A stretch of DNA of 38,163 nucleotides, from NCBI RefSeq assembly GCF_000485595.1, contig NW_014577484.1, positions 103,958-142,120 of the forward strand, in the 5' to 3' direction. The notes under the pieces are model-generated. The model saw nothing but the letters and a program-made list of their open reading frames with translations, was not told where the DNA came from and did no database searches. The translations under genes and the position numbers were made by a program. This document shows, piece after piece, positions 11,369 to 24,777 of the stretch. The stretch comes from Priapulus caudatus (Eukaryota > Priapulida > Priapulimorpha > Priapulimorphida > Priapulidae). Numbering within the stretch: position 1 is the stretch's first letter; every line of letters starts with the position of its first letter.

Positions 11369-14300
11369 TCTAATGCTTCCATTTTATCCAAGATACCGCA
11401 GCTGCAGGCTGATATCTAAGTTATTTTCTTTTTTTAATCGGGTCTCTTAGATGACCGTGCGTCCGTGACTGATGGCGGTGACTGCAGTTGATCGAGGCTA
11501 TATACAAATATTGTTTTATATTCTGGGTGACAGCATTTATTTACTCTCTACGATTTCAGCCCACGGTGCAACCGTGGATATATTTTGTACGAAGCCGATT
11601 CGGGGACAATACGTGACAATACAGATTCTACCAGAGCCGAAAGAATACCAGATACTCAACCTATGTGAAGTATCTATTTTCGCGCTCAATGGTAAGTACG
11701 TGGACTCAGTAAAGCATGGCACTGTAACGCAAGAAACGCGAAGATGCACCACGCGCAAGCAGACATACCGACTGAAAGTTATTTGACAATGTAACCTGTT
11801 ATTTTGGTGGTGATTAATCAATAGCAATTAAAAGCCAATTCGGGTTCCTATATGCGTGTATGCGTAAACGTGTAGGCCTACCTGTAACATTATCTGAAAA
11901 GGGAGTCCAATGAACTTTTTTGGAACATCTGATACTCTTTAGTCAGTGGATCGACCTTGAGTTGAAGTTGATTTTGAACTCAAACTTGAAGCCGATCAAT
12001 CAACTTGATTGGAAAAAAATCCAGTCGAAATTGGAATTCGAAATTCATTCGAAAAAACTTTCCAGCGTGGGAAAGTGTTTGTTCTCTAGCGCTTATTTCC
12101 TCTACGGCCGTTTGCAGCGTTGGACAGAAGCAAATGTCCAGAACCGGGCGATCTGTTTGCACCGGTCCCCGCGTTAAGGGTGTTCGAGGACAAGTGCTAT
12201 CTCTTCATCAACGACGGCGCGATGAGAAAGCCTTGGTCGGAGGCCAGGAGGCAGTGCATGACGTTCAACGGTAAACTGGCCGAAGTGCGAAGCAAAAAAC
12301 TAGAAGGGTAAGAGACAACGTGCGAGCAAATTCTGGCAATCACTTGTAGTATACATGGATTGATTTGATTGATGATGTAGTTACGGTACGTTCTAGGAGT
12401 GTCTATTTTGTGTTCCTAATGGATAGATATTACAATTATAAATAAATAAATAAATAAATAAATAACTAGATAAATAAATAAACAAACAAATAAATAAATA
12501 AATAAATGAATAAATACATAAATAAATAAATAAAACCAATAAATAAACAAATAATACAAATTAATATCTACTTATTTATTTATCTATGTATATAATATGT
12601 AAGCTTAGTAATATGTTGTTCTTTGGTTAATTTCTCCATAGGTTCCTTGGTTTCCATTTGGATGCGATCACTAAGACTGCCGGGCGGGATTACTACTGGA
12701 TTGGAGCAAAGAGATATAACACCACTAGCGACAAATGGATCTGGTCTAATGGTAAGCAGGAAATAATTACATTCCGCTTGTTATGCACTGGTCGTCAGCT
12801 AGATTTGGTAGCTGTTCCTATATGCATTGCCGTGCGTATTTCTCTTAATAAGCTATTATCTATTCTCATCTTGGCTTTGTTCATGCATGAATGCAGGTGC
12901 CACGATCCACAAAATTGTAATAAAAATATCCTGTCTTGAATTGATTGTGGAGTATGTATAGTCTGAACTGGGTTTGCATATACACATCATACTTATACCC
13001 TGCAAAAGCTACAGGTAGAGTTATAGATATAATCAGGAGTGAATGAAACAACAACAACAAAAACAACAAATCAACAAACAACAAAATAACAAACAGCTAA
13101 ATTTGTTTTAAATTTACTTTTATAATAGAATCTCGCCATTGCTTTCCTAGCTTCAAGCTCTCGTAGTTTCTATCGGGGGTTTCCAAATCGCATACGTACG
13201 AGATGACTCACGTTCTTAAGACACTTACATCTATATCGTTAATTCGTATGGGTTGGGTTTTTCTTTATTCATTATTTACATCATATACGTCATTTATCTA
13301 CATGTAACCTTTTCGCTCCCACACCTTACGTACCCGCCATGCTTGAGCCACTAAGAGAAAAGGTCGCAAAACCCGTCGTGCGTATCAAGTAAGAGACGTA
13401 CGAAGAATAAAATTTATTCTTGCCCCATCTCCTCGCCGACATTACAGGCGATGCGGTGGTTAACATGACCTTCATTTACCAAATCTCATACGTACATGCA
13501 TCTATTACATCCGTTATCAGTCATTTATCTTCCCGCAAACCTTTACACGCCCACACCTTATGTTTGAGCCACTTAAAGAAACGGTCGTAAAGCCCCTAGA
13601 CATGCTAAGAATACGATTAATTCCTGCCCCCGGACACTAAAGGCGGTGCTGTGAACATGACCTTCTGGGGACCAGCGCAGCCGAATAACTTCCGCGGCAA
13701 TCAGCACTGCGTGGGCTTCAACTGGATCAGCGCTTCCGAGGCGGGCCTGGAGGACTGGACGGAGGGCTGGTACTGGTACGACGTGCAGTGCGAGCGCAAC
13801 CATTCCTTCATTTGTCAGTACGGTGAGTGTGTATATAGAGTGCATGGGCAGAATGGCTTCATTCGTGAACGTTAGAGGAAAATCGGAAATGTTATTCGAG
13901 ACATTGGACGTCTAGTGACATCTGGATATCGTGAGAATTACAGTGGCAAGAAGATGAGGAGGCTAATATGAAAGATAGCAGATTGCACCGTATAAATATC
14001 GCTGTTGCAATGAGGGGAAACGAGAGTGATGGATAGAGAGGAGAAATGTGCATGCTTAATAAACGCACGCATACTCGCTAGCCCGTGTAGAGAACGAATT
14101 CTGTAGAAATATAAATGAGAATGTTATTTATTCAGAAAGCGTGCAACCGTCAGAGTATGGGCCTAGTTTTAGCTCACGTCTTATGCTCATAAGCTATTTT
14201 TTCAAAGGTGATTTCACACTGTGCCGCTCCAGTGGCGAGCTAGATCACCTTAATAAGAATGTCATTTTGTGAGTGATAAATGTTCATGTTACGATCTAGT

Positions 14301-14421
14301 TAATAGTTTATCCACGATTCGATACAAAGAGTAAAATAGCGTGCGTGCGCTCGAGCCGGTGGTTGGGCGGACGTTCGTGCATCGGTGTGTCCGTGCGTTC
14401 GTGCTTGTGGGCGTGCGTACG

Positions 14422-14453
<32 letters not shown>

Positions 14454-14557
14454 GGGGTGCGCGTGCGGGAGTGCGGGAGTGAGGGAGTGCGGGAGTGCAG
14501 GCGTGCATGCGTGATAACGAGAGATAGGAGACGATATATATATATACAGACAGAGAG

Positions 14558-14588
<31 letters not shown>

Positions 14589-15735
14589 AAGAGAGAGAAA
14601 GAGAGAGCGAGAGAGAGAAAGAGAGAGGGATATTGAAACACGGGAGAATAAAGGGTGCGTTAGTGAGCAAAAGAAGAGAGTGCACGCGCCAACTGCTTAG
14701 CATTCCAATACGGACACCATTATCACATCAATTCCTTTTTAATTCTCTGCACAGATCCTGTGTCATGTAGTGTCCCTCCGATACCCGCTGGATCATTGCT
14801 CATCGTGCCTCCATCGCTTAATCAAGTCGGTTTTCAAATCGGAGATAAAATAGAGTACCGCTGTCAGCCCGGTCACGTGATGATGGGAGAACCAATCACC
14901 ACGTGTTTGAAGACTGGACAGTGGAACGACCTGCGACGCTATTGTCTATGTGAGTTCAACATGATTTTACGTAGAAATGAGTGACGTTCTGTTATTGAAT
15001 TCTGTGTGAATTCGTTATCCTATGTTGAACGTCCGTGCTGCTGTGCTGCTCGAAAGATTACCATGCAACACTATATGCGGTGCGCAAATGCGCGAATTTA
15101 TGTTTACGAACAATTAAGCGACAGAACTTACTGAACTGTAGCTGTAACTGAAGTAAAGTAAACTATAAAAAATAACTAAAATATTATTTTATTGGAGGGT
15201 GCAAAACACTGAACAGCCGGTTATTCGTATAACATGCTCAAATGCGGAATCTTGACTCGCCACGTCAACTCTTTACAGACGAACTTACTTTTCAGCTTGC
15301 TTACTCTTATTTACAAAACCTTGCAGACGTGAACTGTGCGTTGCCCGCTACGCTACGCAACGGCCAGTTCATCTTGCTAGACAATGCGACGCACTACGGT
15401 GGACGCGTTGAGCGTAGATGCAAGCCGAACTACATGCTGGAGGGGCCAGCCGAAGGCATGTGTCTCGCAAACGGAACCTGGAGCGGTGCTGACGTAAAGT
15501 GCAAACGTAAGTGTAAACAGTTGTAGTATCGTTTACATCAACAATATAAATATATATATATATTTATGAGCGACACATATGTGCGAACATGCAACAGTAT
15601 ATATGAGGAGAATAACTTATTGGTTCGTTTACAACTATATCTGAAGAGGTCACGTTTATTTCATTCAGGCATGACAATTTGGATTGGATTTAGTACTCAC
15701 GCACAATCACTCACACACGCACGCACTCGCGCGTA

Positions 15736-15779
<44 letters not shown>

Positions 15780-15794
15780 ATATATATATATATA

Positions 15795-15841
<47 letters not shown>

Positions 15842-18094
15842 ACGCTACCCCCCCTGTCACCCTACCCCTGCTACCCTACCCCTGTCACCCTACCCAGGTC
15901 ACCCTACCCCCGTCACCCTACCCTTGACACCCTACCCCGTCACTCTCCACTTCTGTCGCGCTACCACCAAACACTCTGACACCTGTTATGTACCCCGTTA
16001 CCGCTATCCCTGTCACCGGCCTATCCCACCACTCCACTTCTGTCGCGCTACCCCCATCACTCTACCCCCGTACTGTAACCCCGCCTCCCTACCCCTGACA
16101 CTCTACCTCTTACACTCTTACTAACCCCCCCGTCACTCCCTTCTTGTCGCGCTACCCCATCAATACTATCCCCAGTACGGGTAACAGCACCATCACCGGT
16201 AAGTCGGGCCCTCGTGGACGCGTTTCAAGTCAGGTTATCTTTGAACGCAGGTTATCTGAGGGCGCTCGTGTGCGCTGAGCGCGCGTGGCGAGCGCTGTGG
16301 GATGTCACGCACGCCGCGTGGTTCCGTGGTAAGCCGCCCCGTTTGTCGAACATGATAATGTCTTGAGCGAGGAGCAATGACTATACATAGCCTTCATCGT
16401 GGCCGGACGCGGTCCGCCGGGGAGAATAGAGAAGAGGGGAGAAGGTCATTCGAGGAAATGCATACAGATGACGCGGCTGGGGCAAGTAGTGAGCTGAAAT
16501 TTCTGGGGGAGTCTATACAGTGAATTGCTAGGGAAAATGATAGAAAGGGTTAACTGGCGACAAAAGATAGAGGGATTCGCTAGAGCTAGTGAAGGGGTTA
16601 CTGGAAGCAAGTTGCTAGGGCATGGGTACAGATAAGATGTGTTTGGGGAAATGAGATAGAATGAGCGTCGAATAAAGTGCACAGCTGATAAGTAACTGGA
16701 GGCGATAGGATAGAGAAGTCGAGAAAACAAAGATAAATGAGAGACAGTCGTAAAAGCTATATATGAAATGGAAACAAAAGCATGTGGGGCCATGTTTGGA
16801 ACCATTCTGCAATGTTAAATATCATAAGTGCATATTAGAACCGCGCATAGCACTTCACTCGCTTTAGTTATAGTGGACCGATTTGCTATTCATCAAAGGC
16901 ATTCGCGCATGCTCATCTGTCTACGCCACCTACGCTCGACACTTCCGCGATGCGGCTCCCGTCGTGACGAGTCCCTGAATGGCGGTCTCATGCCACGCGT
17001 ACGGAGTCCGAACTAGCATCAAGGACGCCCCGCGCGTCATTGTTCAATTACTCGTGAGGCGGATACTTTTTAATATTCATTTATGGGCGGCCGACTCGGC
17101 AATTACAGGCTTCCACAGAACTTAAATTCGTCAATTATCAGAGCAAGAACAACGGGCTTGAGTAGATGCGTTGCTAGCTGTGCTGCTGGCAGGGGTCAGG
17201 TCTCCGGTAGTCGTCGTCCGTCTTAAGCCGCACGCTGCCGTCTCCAACGGCCATGTTATGAGATGATTCCTCATCTTTTGCGAAGGATGCTCGTGCGTTA
17301 CGGAGGAATGTTCCGCTGTTAAATGACAGATCCGTGAACCGCCACTGGCAGCTACTGCGGTCGCGGTTGATGCTGTGTGCGGTGCTTGTAGTGGGGGTGA
17401 GGGTGGTGCGTGGCGCTGCCGCTTGTTGGTATCTGTGCTGTGTGCGGCCCCGCAGTCTCGACGACACGCTGCTGCCGCTTCTGCGTGCTGCTGCTACAAC
17501 AACAACAAGCAACAGATCAACAACAAACAACAACAACTACTATACTACTGTTATCTACTAACATCTAATAATTGGTAATAATTAAGAGTGCTGCTGCTGA
17601 TGCTGCTCACTGCTGTGCTCCGCCTCCTCCTCCCCTCCTCCTCTCCCTCCTCCTCCTCTCCTACTGATGCTGCGGCTGCTGCGTTACTGGTTACCAGCAG
17701 GAGAACACATTCACGGCGATTTCGGTGAACGGTGCGTTGATGGTCGGCATAGTCGAGTCGAGTACTAGCATGTTGGTGTTAGCGGCGTGGTTGCCGAGCG
17801 TGGCCGCGAGTGCATGATGACAAGATCGCTGATTCATCGCGGGTCCCTTGTGCCGCCGCTGCGACATAGATTAAGATCGGCGACACCGCACGCGATTAGT
17901 GCGATGGCAATGATGCAGCGAGTTACGCGCTGTCAGCTATAGTATAGCGGGCCGTCAATCCCCGATGTTGGCTACGCAGTGAGGCAGGAGGGTTGGATAG
18001 TAGTGCGTGTGTGTGGGTGTGTTGTGTGTGGTGTGGTGTGTGTGTGCGTGTGTGTGTGTGTGTGGGTGGTGTGTGTGTGGTTGTGTGTGTGTGT

Positions 18095-18161
<67 letters not shown>

Positions 18162-19260
18162 GTTGCTGTGTATGTGTGTGTGTGTTGTGTGTGTGGTGTG
18201 GTGTGTTGTGTGTAGTGTGTGTGTGTGTACTGGGTGTAGTGTATCGTTCCCTACCTACAGCCTGCGTGCACGCACACTCACGCAACCCTGCGCGGCACGC
18301 ACACTCACGTAACCATGCAGCGCACGCACACTCCACGTAACTATGGCACGCACGCACACTAACGGCAACCGATGCACGGCACGGCAGTACCACGCAACCA
18401 TGCACCGCACCGCAACGCACGCAGTGAGAGAATAGGAGGAATGGAGCACTCGGGACTAATTACAAAGATAAATGTATCGCCTGCGGCTGGCATTGCTCGA
18501 GTTTGATTTATATATTGTCGACCACTACGAGAAAGGAAATAGTCGTAAGATTACGTCAACTAATGTGGTTATCCTATCGATGTGTGGTTATCGCCGCGCT
18601 GCTATCCTTACAACGAAACCCAAATGAAAACAGCTAATACCGTAATCACACATTTGACAGACACGACCGTCAAGTCGTACTCGCGGCACGCGCTGCACAG
18701 TGGCGCGCGCGCCGTGAAACGCACACCTCATGGCGACACAACGCGTACACTTCGAGAAATAATCAGACGAATGTAAATATACACGATGTACCCATCGAGA
18801 ACACGCCACTACATGCATACATATATAAAAAGATACATAAGAAGCTGTGTAGTGTGGTGGTGTGTGTGTGTGTTGTGTGTGTGTGTGTGTGTGGTTGTGT
18901 TGTGTGTGTGTGCGCGCGCGGCAGCGCGAGACGCGCGCATCATGAATGTATACATTCGCAGTTATATGTACAGTGTTTGTGCGTGTGCACTGCATGTGTG
19001 TATGGATGCGCAGTGCGTGAATGTGTGCACGGGTTTTCCAAAAAGAAAAATGATAAAAAACATCATCGCAGTAGGTGAAATCCAGACAGAGGAGAGAGAG
19101 AGGCAGAGAATATGAGAGAGATATGAGAGCGGAGAGAGAGATGAGATAGAGAGAGAGAGAAGCCAGGGAAGTGGTGAGGAGAAGATTGGAGACACCGCCT
19201 GGGAGAGAAGAAGAGAGAGCGAGAGAGGGCAGAAAGAGAGAAAGAGAGAACGAGAAGCAG

Positions 19261-19291
<31 letters not shown>

Positions 19292-21517
19292 CGAGAGCGA
19301 TCGGAGAGAAAAATGTCTATAAGATAAAACGAATCGCATCAGAGTTAAATAGATTCACACGCTTTTCGTATTTGATAATAGAAATTACTTCAAACGAATT
19401 TGAAGTTATGTTCGGCGCTCCTTGCCCCTTACAATAACTCTGACTGCGTAACACTCCCAGACAAAAATCAGAGTAGACTGGCGAAGCAAAGTCCGAGATA
19501 GAACTCATTTTCTATAATGTGTTTAAATAATGTAAAAATTAGTTAACTAATAATGATAAATATTTCAAGCATAATACAAGATAATTATAATACATTATTA
19601 ATTATTATTGTTTTTATGTATTATTAGCATTGTCGCAAAATATCACCAGCGCAATTCTGGGTTCGACAGTACAATATACATATTCTAATTGATGTTAATG
19701 TTTATCTAAAAACGTAACACGTGTTTTTGCCATTCGAGGAGCATATATATTGATAATAGATATCAGGTGTGATGCCTGTGAGCGGCTACTCAACACAGCC
19801 AATCCGTTATACTTCCGCCAGGGGCTATGCGGGGGCTATGTTTCACCGGCGTGGTTGTTTGAGTGTTGGTCGTTGTGTGTTGGTGGGTTGTGTAACAGTT
19901 CACTGAAAACACACAAATCCGCTATATAAACATCGCAACCGAAGGCTAAGGGCAAGCCACAGTCCTCCCCACCGCACGCGTCGCGACGATAATCCGATCC
20001 AATTAATTATGTTAATTAATGTGAAGTTAATGTAATTTAATTTTTCCACTTAGATGTAATTAATTAATTGAATAAAAAATTGACATTGAGAGAAGTTCAG
20101 ACTGCCTTGGGCGGAGGTCCTGTGTCTCGCGAGTGCTCTATTCTCATTTAATAGATCAGGAACACCCTAAGTCGTCGACAAGACATATCGCATAATAATG
20201 TCGTGTGTAGCAGCAGACAGTAAATGAGTGCTGGTCTAGTATCACATGGGGGCGAGCGTATGCAGTTTCTCTATGATTAACTGTCACGCTAAAAATCAAG
20301 TCGTATACAATTTCTTTTCTGAAGTGTCTCTAATCATTCGTGAAGGAAAAAAGGTTATGACGTTCCAGCTACGTGAGGTAATCTATCTTTCTATAGATAC
20401 GATTACCCTGAGTAAAGCGTAACTCATTTCTCATACTTATCTATTATATTTCTATTGAAGGAAACTCATATTAGTGTAGTGTCGAATAATCACAGTGATG
20501 CACCGCAGCGCGCATACACTCAGAGTACACGGCACGCATACATTACACACAGCACACACGCAATACATACACAAACATCACACACGACACACACCACACA
20601 CACGACACACACAATACACGCACAGACATCCGACGCACGCGACGGCACGCACGNNNNNNNNNNGTGACAGGGGTAGGGTAGCAGGGGTAGGGTGACAGGG
20701 GTAGCGTGACAGGGGTAGGGTGACGGGGGTAGGGTAACGGGGGTAGGGTGACAGGGGTAGGGTAGCAGGGGTAGGGTGACAGGGGTAGGATAACAGGGGT
20801 AGGGTAACGAGGGTAGGGTGACAGGGGTAGGGTGGCAGGGATAGCGTGACGGAGATACGGTGACGGAGGTTGCATGATGGGGGTACGGCTTTATTGGTAA
20901 CCAGCCTGCATCCCAAAAGCCAACCTGCATCGTGGAGGTCAGTCAGTATCCTAGAAACCAGCCTGCATCCTATCATTCACGCAGCATCACCCTCACACAT
21001 ACAGAAGTCTACGCGCGAGCAAACATTGCAGACGACAAAACGCGAGTCGTCAGCAATCCATTACGTATTAATTCGCGAATTGTGCCCGGCATCGCTCATA
21101 CGGCGCGAAACAAATCGAAGTCGACGATCGAACGCCGGCGCGAGCGCACCGCTACAAAGCGCACGCTCACGCACCGAGGGGAAAAAACACCTGCTCGATT
21201 CGTGATCCAATAACAATTAGAAACGCTCAGGCAGTGAATGCCTCGCGATGGCCGGGGGCCCAGATAGAGATGTAGGGGAGCAGTGAGAGCGAGAGGAAGA
21301 GAGAGCGCGCGGGCTCGAAAAGATAGTGAATGGCAGGGACTGTGAGAAAAGGAGTGGTAGATTGAGTGAGGGAAATGGAAAGAGAGCGAGCGAGAGTGAG
21401 AGATGGGGGAATGAAAGAGCGAGAGAGCGAGAGAGCGAGAAAACGAGAGACGAGAAAGGGAGAAAGAGAGACAACGAGAGAGAGCGAGAGAACGCGAGGA
21501 AGCGAAAGAGAGCGCCC

Positions 21518-21548
<31 letters not shown>

Positions 21549-22878
21549 GGAACGAGAGAGCGACCGAACGAAAAAGCGAGAAAGCGAGATTGTGAGAAAA
21601 CAAAAGAGCGCGAAAGCGAGAGAGATAGTGAGAACGAGAGAACCAGAGCCATGGTGTAAGCAAGGAAGAGAGAGCCCGCGCAAAGAGAGGGAGCGAGGAA
21701 AAGAAAAAGGTGAGAGGCAGAGAGAAAGGGTGAACGCGGAAAGGGCGAAGAACGGTCACGCGATAGCACCGGCACTTGGCACTTATAGAAAGAATCACCA
21801 ATCTTTACCGCCGCGGCGACATTCAATCGCCGGTGATTAGTGGTGGCTGCGTGTGTGTGCATGGTGTGGGGCTGGCAGTGGAATGGAGAAGTGGGTGGGG
21901 GAGTAGCTCCTGGGGAATCATTACGCTCCCACACGCAGCCTCCTCCCCCAGCATACATCGCATCATGACCGCACGCAATAATCCCTCAAGATTAATTTTG
22001 ATTTAATTGCACGTCGCGTTTGTTTGATGCAAGTCTAAATCAAAGGAGCAATCGTCAGCGCCGGTGTAATGGGCATCGCATGCTCAACACCGACTTGTAT
22101 GATTAATATCGCCGTACGTCTGCCCGTGCGAATTCATCTTAATAATTATCTCATATTGAAACGCGGGAGCTTGGGAAGCGTGGATTGGGGTTATTGAGTT
22201 GCGGATATAGTTAGGGTTATGGTTAGGTTCAGGGTTAGAGTTAATGCTATAGCGGACAGTATAGGGAAAGGCAGCGCGTGAGCAAAAAGTAGAAACAGTG
22301 CGCCGAGTAAATGATGTCGCACACGAGTCATTAGGCACGAACGTTTATAGCGTCTGCATTCGACCACGGACTCGGTTGTAAGTGAGCTGACGAGTGTATA
22401 GCGACAACGTGTGCGTATGTGCATTCTCGTGCGTGTGTGTGTGTTTGCGTGTGTGTGTGTGTGTGTGTGCGTGCGTGCGTGTGCGTGTGTGTGTGCGGGA
22501 CGTTTATCATAAGGGGGACGTCTGTCATGATACAGCTGAACACTATCTTTATTATCGCATGATGTACAGTATTGTTAGCCTACGTACTCATCTTACTCAT
22601 CTTCTCATTCATCGTGTGAATACACATGTGGCTCACTAGTATTCGCCAGTAGTACGAATACGTGTAAGTAAGTAAGTTACTCTGTATGTATGTACGCATC
22701 ACTGGTCATTTCATGTAGTGTTTGAACATCACATTGATCAGAGAATAAAGTTATCTATTTGTTAACCAAAAAATAGCAATGACTTTAAACCGATATTGTA
22801 TATGTAATAATAACGTGTTAAAATTGATGCCCGTTGCCAAACTGCGTCTTTTGTGAATCTGTCGGATGTGTGTGCGTG

Positions 22879-22928
<50 letters not shown>

Positions 22929-22932
22929 AGTG

Positions 22933-23029
<97 letters not shown>

Positions 23030-24686
23030 AAGATAGCACAGAGGGAGAGAATCTAGCAGTCTAAAAGTGTTAAAGCATAAAATTCGACCCGTGGGTTTTA
23101 TAATAATATCAGGAGTGTATCAAATAGTTTTGATACACTCCTGATAATATGTTATTGCAAATGAGATTTTTCCATTCTTTCGCCTAACAGGTATTCACTG
23201 CGGAAAGCCGATCATGGTACAAAATGCTACGCACAAACTGGACAGACGTTCAAGAGAAGACAAAGCTTACTCAGTTGTATATACGTGCACCCCTGGCTAC
23301 TCAATTTATGGACCGGCTGAGGTACATTGCCTTGGTACGGGCAAATGGAGCGCAGCGCCACCTATTTGCATTGGTAAGAATAACATTTATCCAAAACGAC
23401 AATTTTCCCTTGTTCCATCGCAAACGAAGTCACGCGTCAACAAATTTGTCGCTCATCTGTGATTGCCCTTACCGGTTTATTTTTTACAGGTGAGAATGAT
23501 CTAGCGCCCCCTAGCTTCAGTGGAGTGGAAAGTGAAGCGCCCAAAAAGAAAAACAGCAAAGGTAAGTGTGGCGCCAACGATGCCCTTGTTTTGTTTATAA
23601 AAAACAGCCAGCGTTTAAACTATGTATCTATTGATACATGAAGTAAACTGTCACTTTGACGAGAGCCATTCAGCGACGATGGTGACACTTTAATACTCTT
23701 ATACTACTATTTTTTATCGTAATATTTTTATTTAATAATAATAAAAACAGCAAAGGAAAGTATAGCGCCAATGACGCCTACTTTTCTCGTCCAGTTTTGT
23801 TTATGAAAAAGTAGCCAACGTTGAATTCGACGATGTATCTATAGGTAAACTGTAACTTTGATGAATATCGTTCAGTGCACGGTGATGATACTTTAATACT
23901 CTTATACTACTATTTTTAATTTTAATCATGATAATTTCAATTATAATTAATATTAATAATAATACCTATTTAATTTTAATCATGATAATTTATATTATAA
24001 TATATATTAATAATAATACCGATAATAATACGCTAATAATATTATAATGATGATGATAATGACGATAATAATAATAATAAAATAATAATAATAATAATAA
24101 TAATAACACATAAGTACTGTGGTACATTCCTTATCGAGTGGGTTTGTTTTACAGATATTGGAATCGCAATTGGAATAGCGCTCTCTGTTCTACTCTTACT
24201 CTCCATAGTTTCCGTGCTTCTGATTCTATATCGAAAGTAAGTTCATTATTATGAGTAATGCCGCATAATTTGGGGAAAAAGACTTAAGTGAATAGCTTAA
24301 ATGTGCAACTTAAATACGTAAATACCGTGATACTTGAATGTGCATCTTAAAAACTCAAAAACGTTTATTATAATGCACATTATAATAATAATATTGTCAC
24401 CAAACGGCGACCGTTACAGTCGCTCGTCGGTGTATTCCATGACAATAAGTCGTTGAAAAGGTTTTCGGTAAGGTTCGTCTAGGAAGTCGCGTGCAGCAAT
24501 CGACTATAGATTAATTTTCTGCCTCTGCATTCGCGTGTATTTAAACGAGAGGTCCGGGCAGTGCTCAGCGAAGGCGCTTACTGGCGCCTCTTTTTCTTTC
24601 TTTCTCATTTTCTTATATTTTCTTATTTATATTTATTTATTTATTTAAACGAAAGGTTCGGGCAGTGCGGAGCGGCTTATTGGCAC

Positions 24687-24777
<91 letters not shown>

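Noticed and set aside
11488-11559. In-frame 5' extension of the second FTP exon
   Set aside because: Open and phase-compatible, but it reads like an intron end (hydrophobic AT-rich translation, pyrimidine tract before 11559) and lacks the expected cysteine. Kept only as an alternative.
21096-21958. Long open frames on both strands
   Set aside because: They are produced by the GAGA purine tract; the Arg/Glu and Ser/Leu compositions show no domain.
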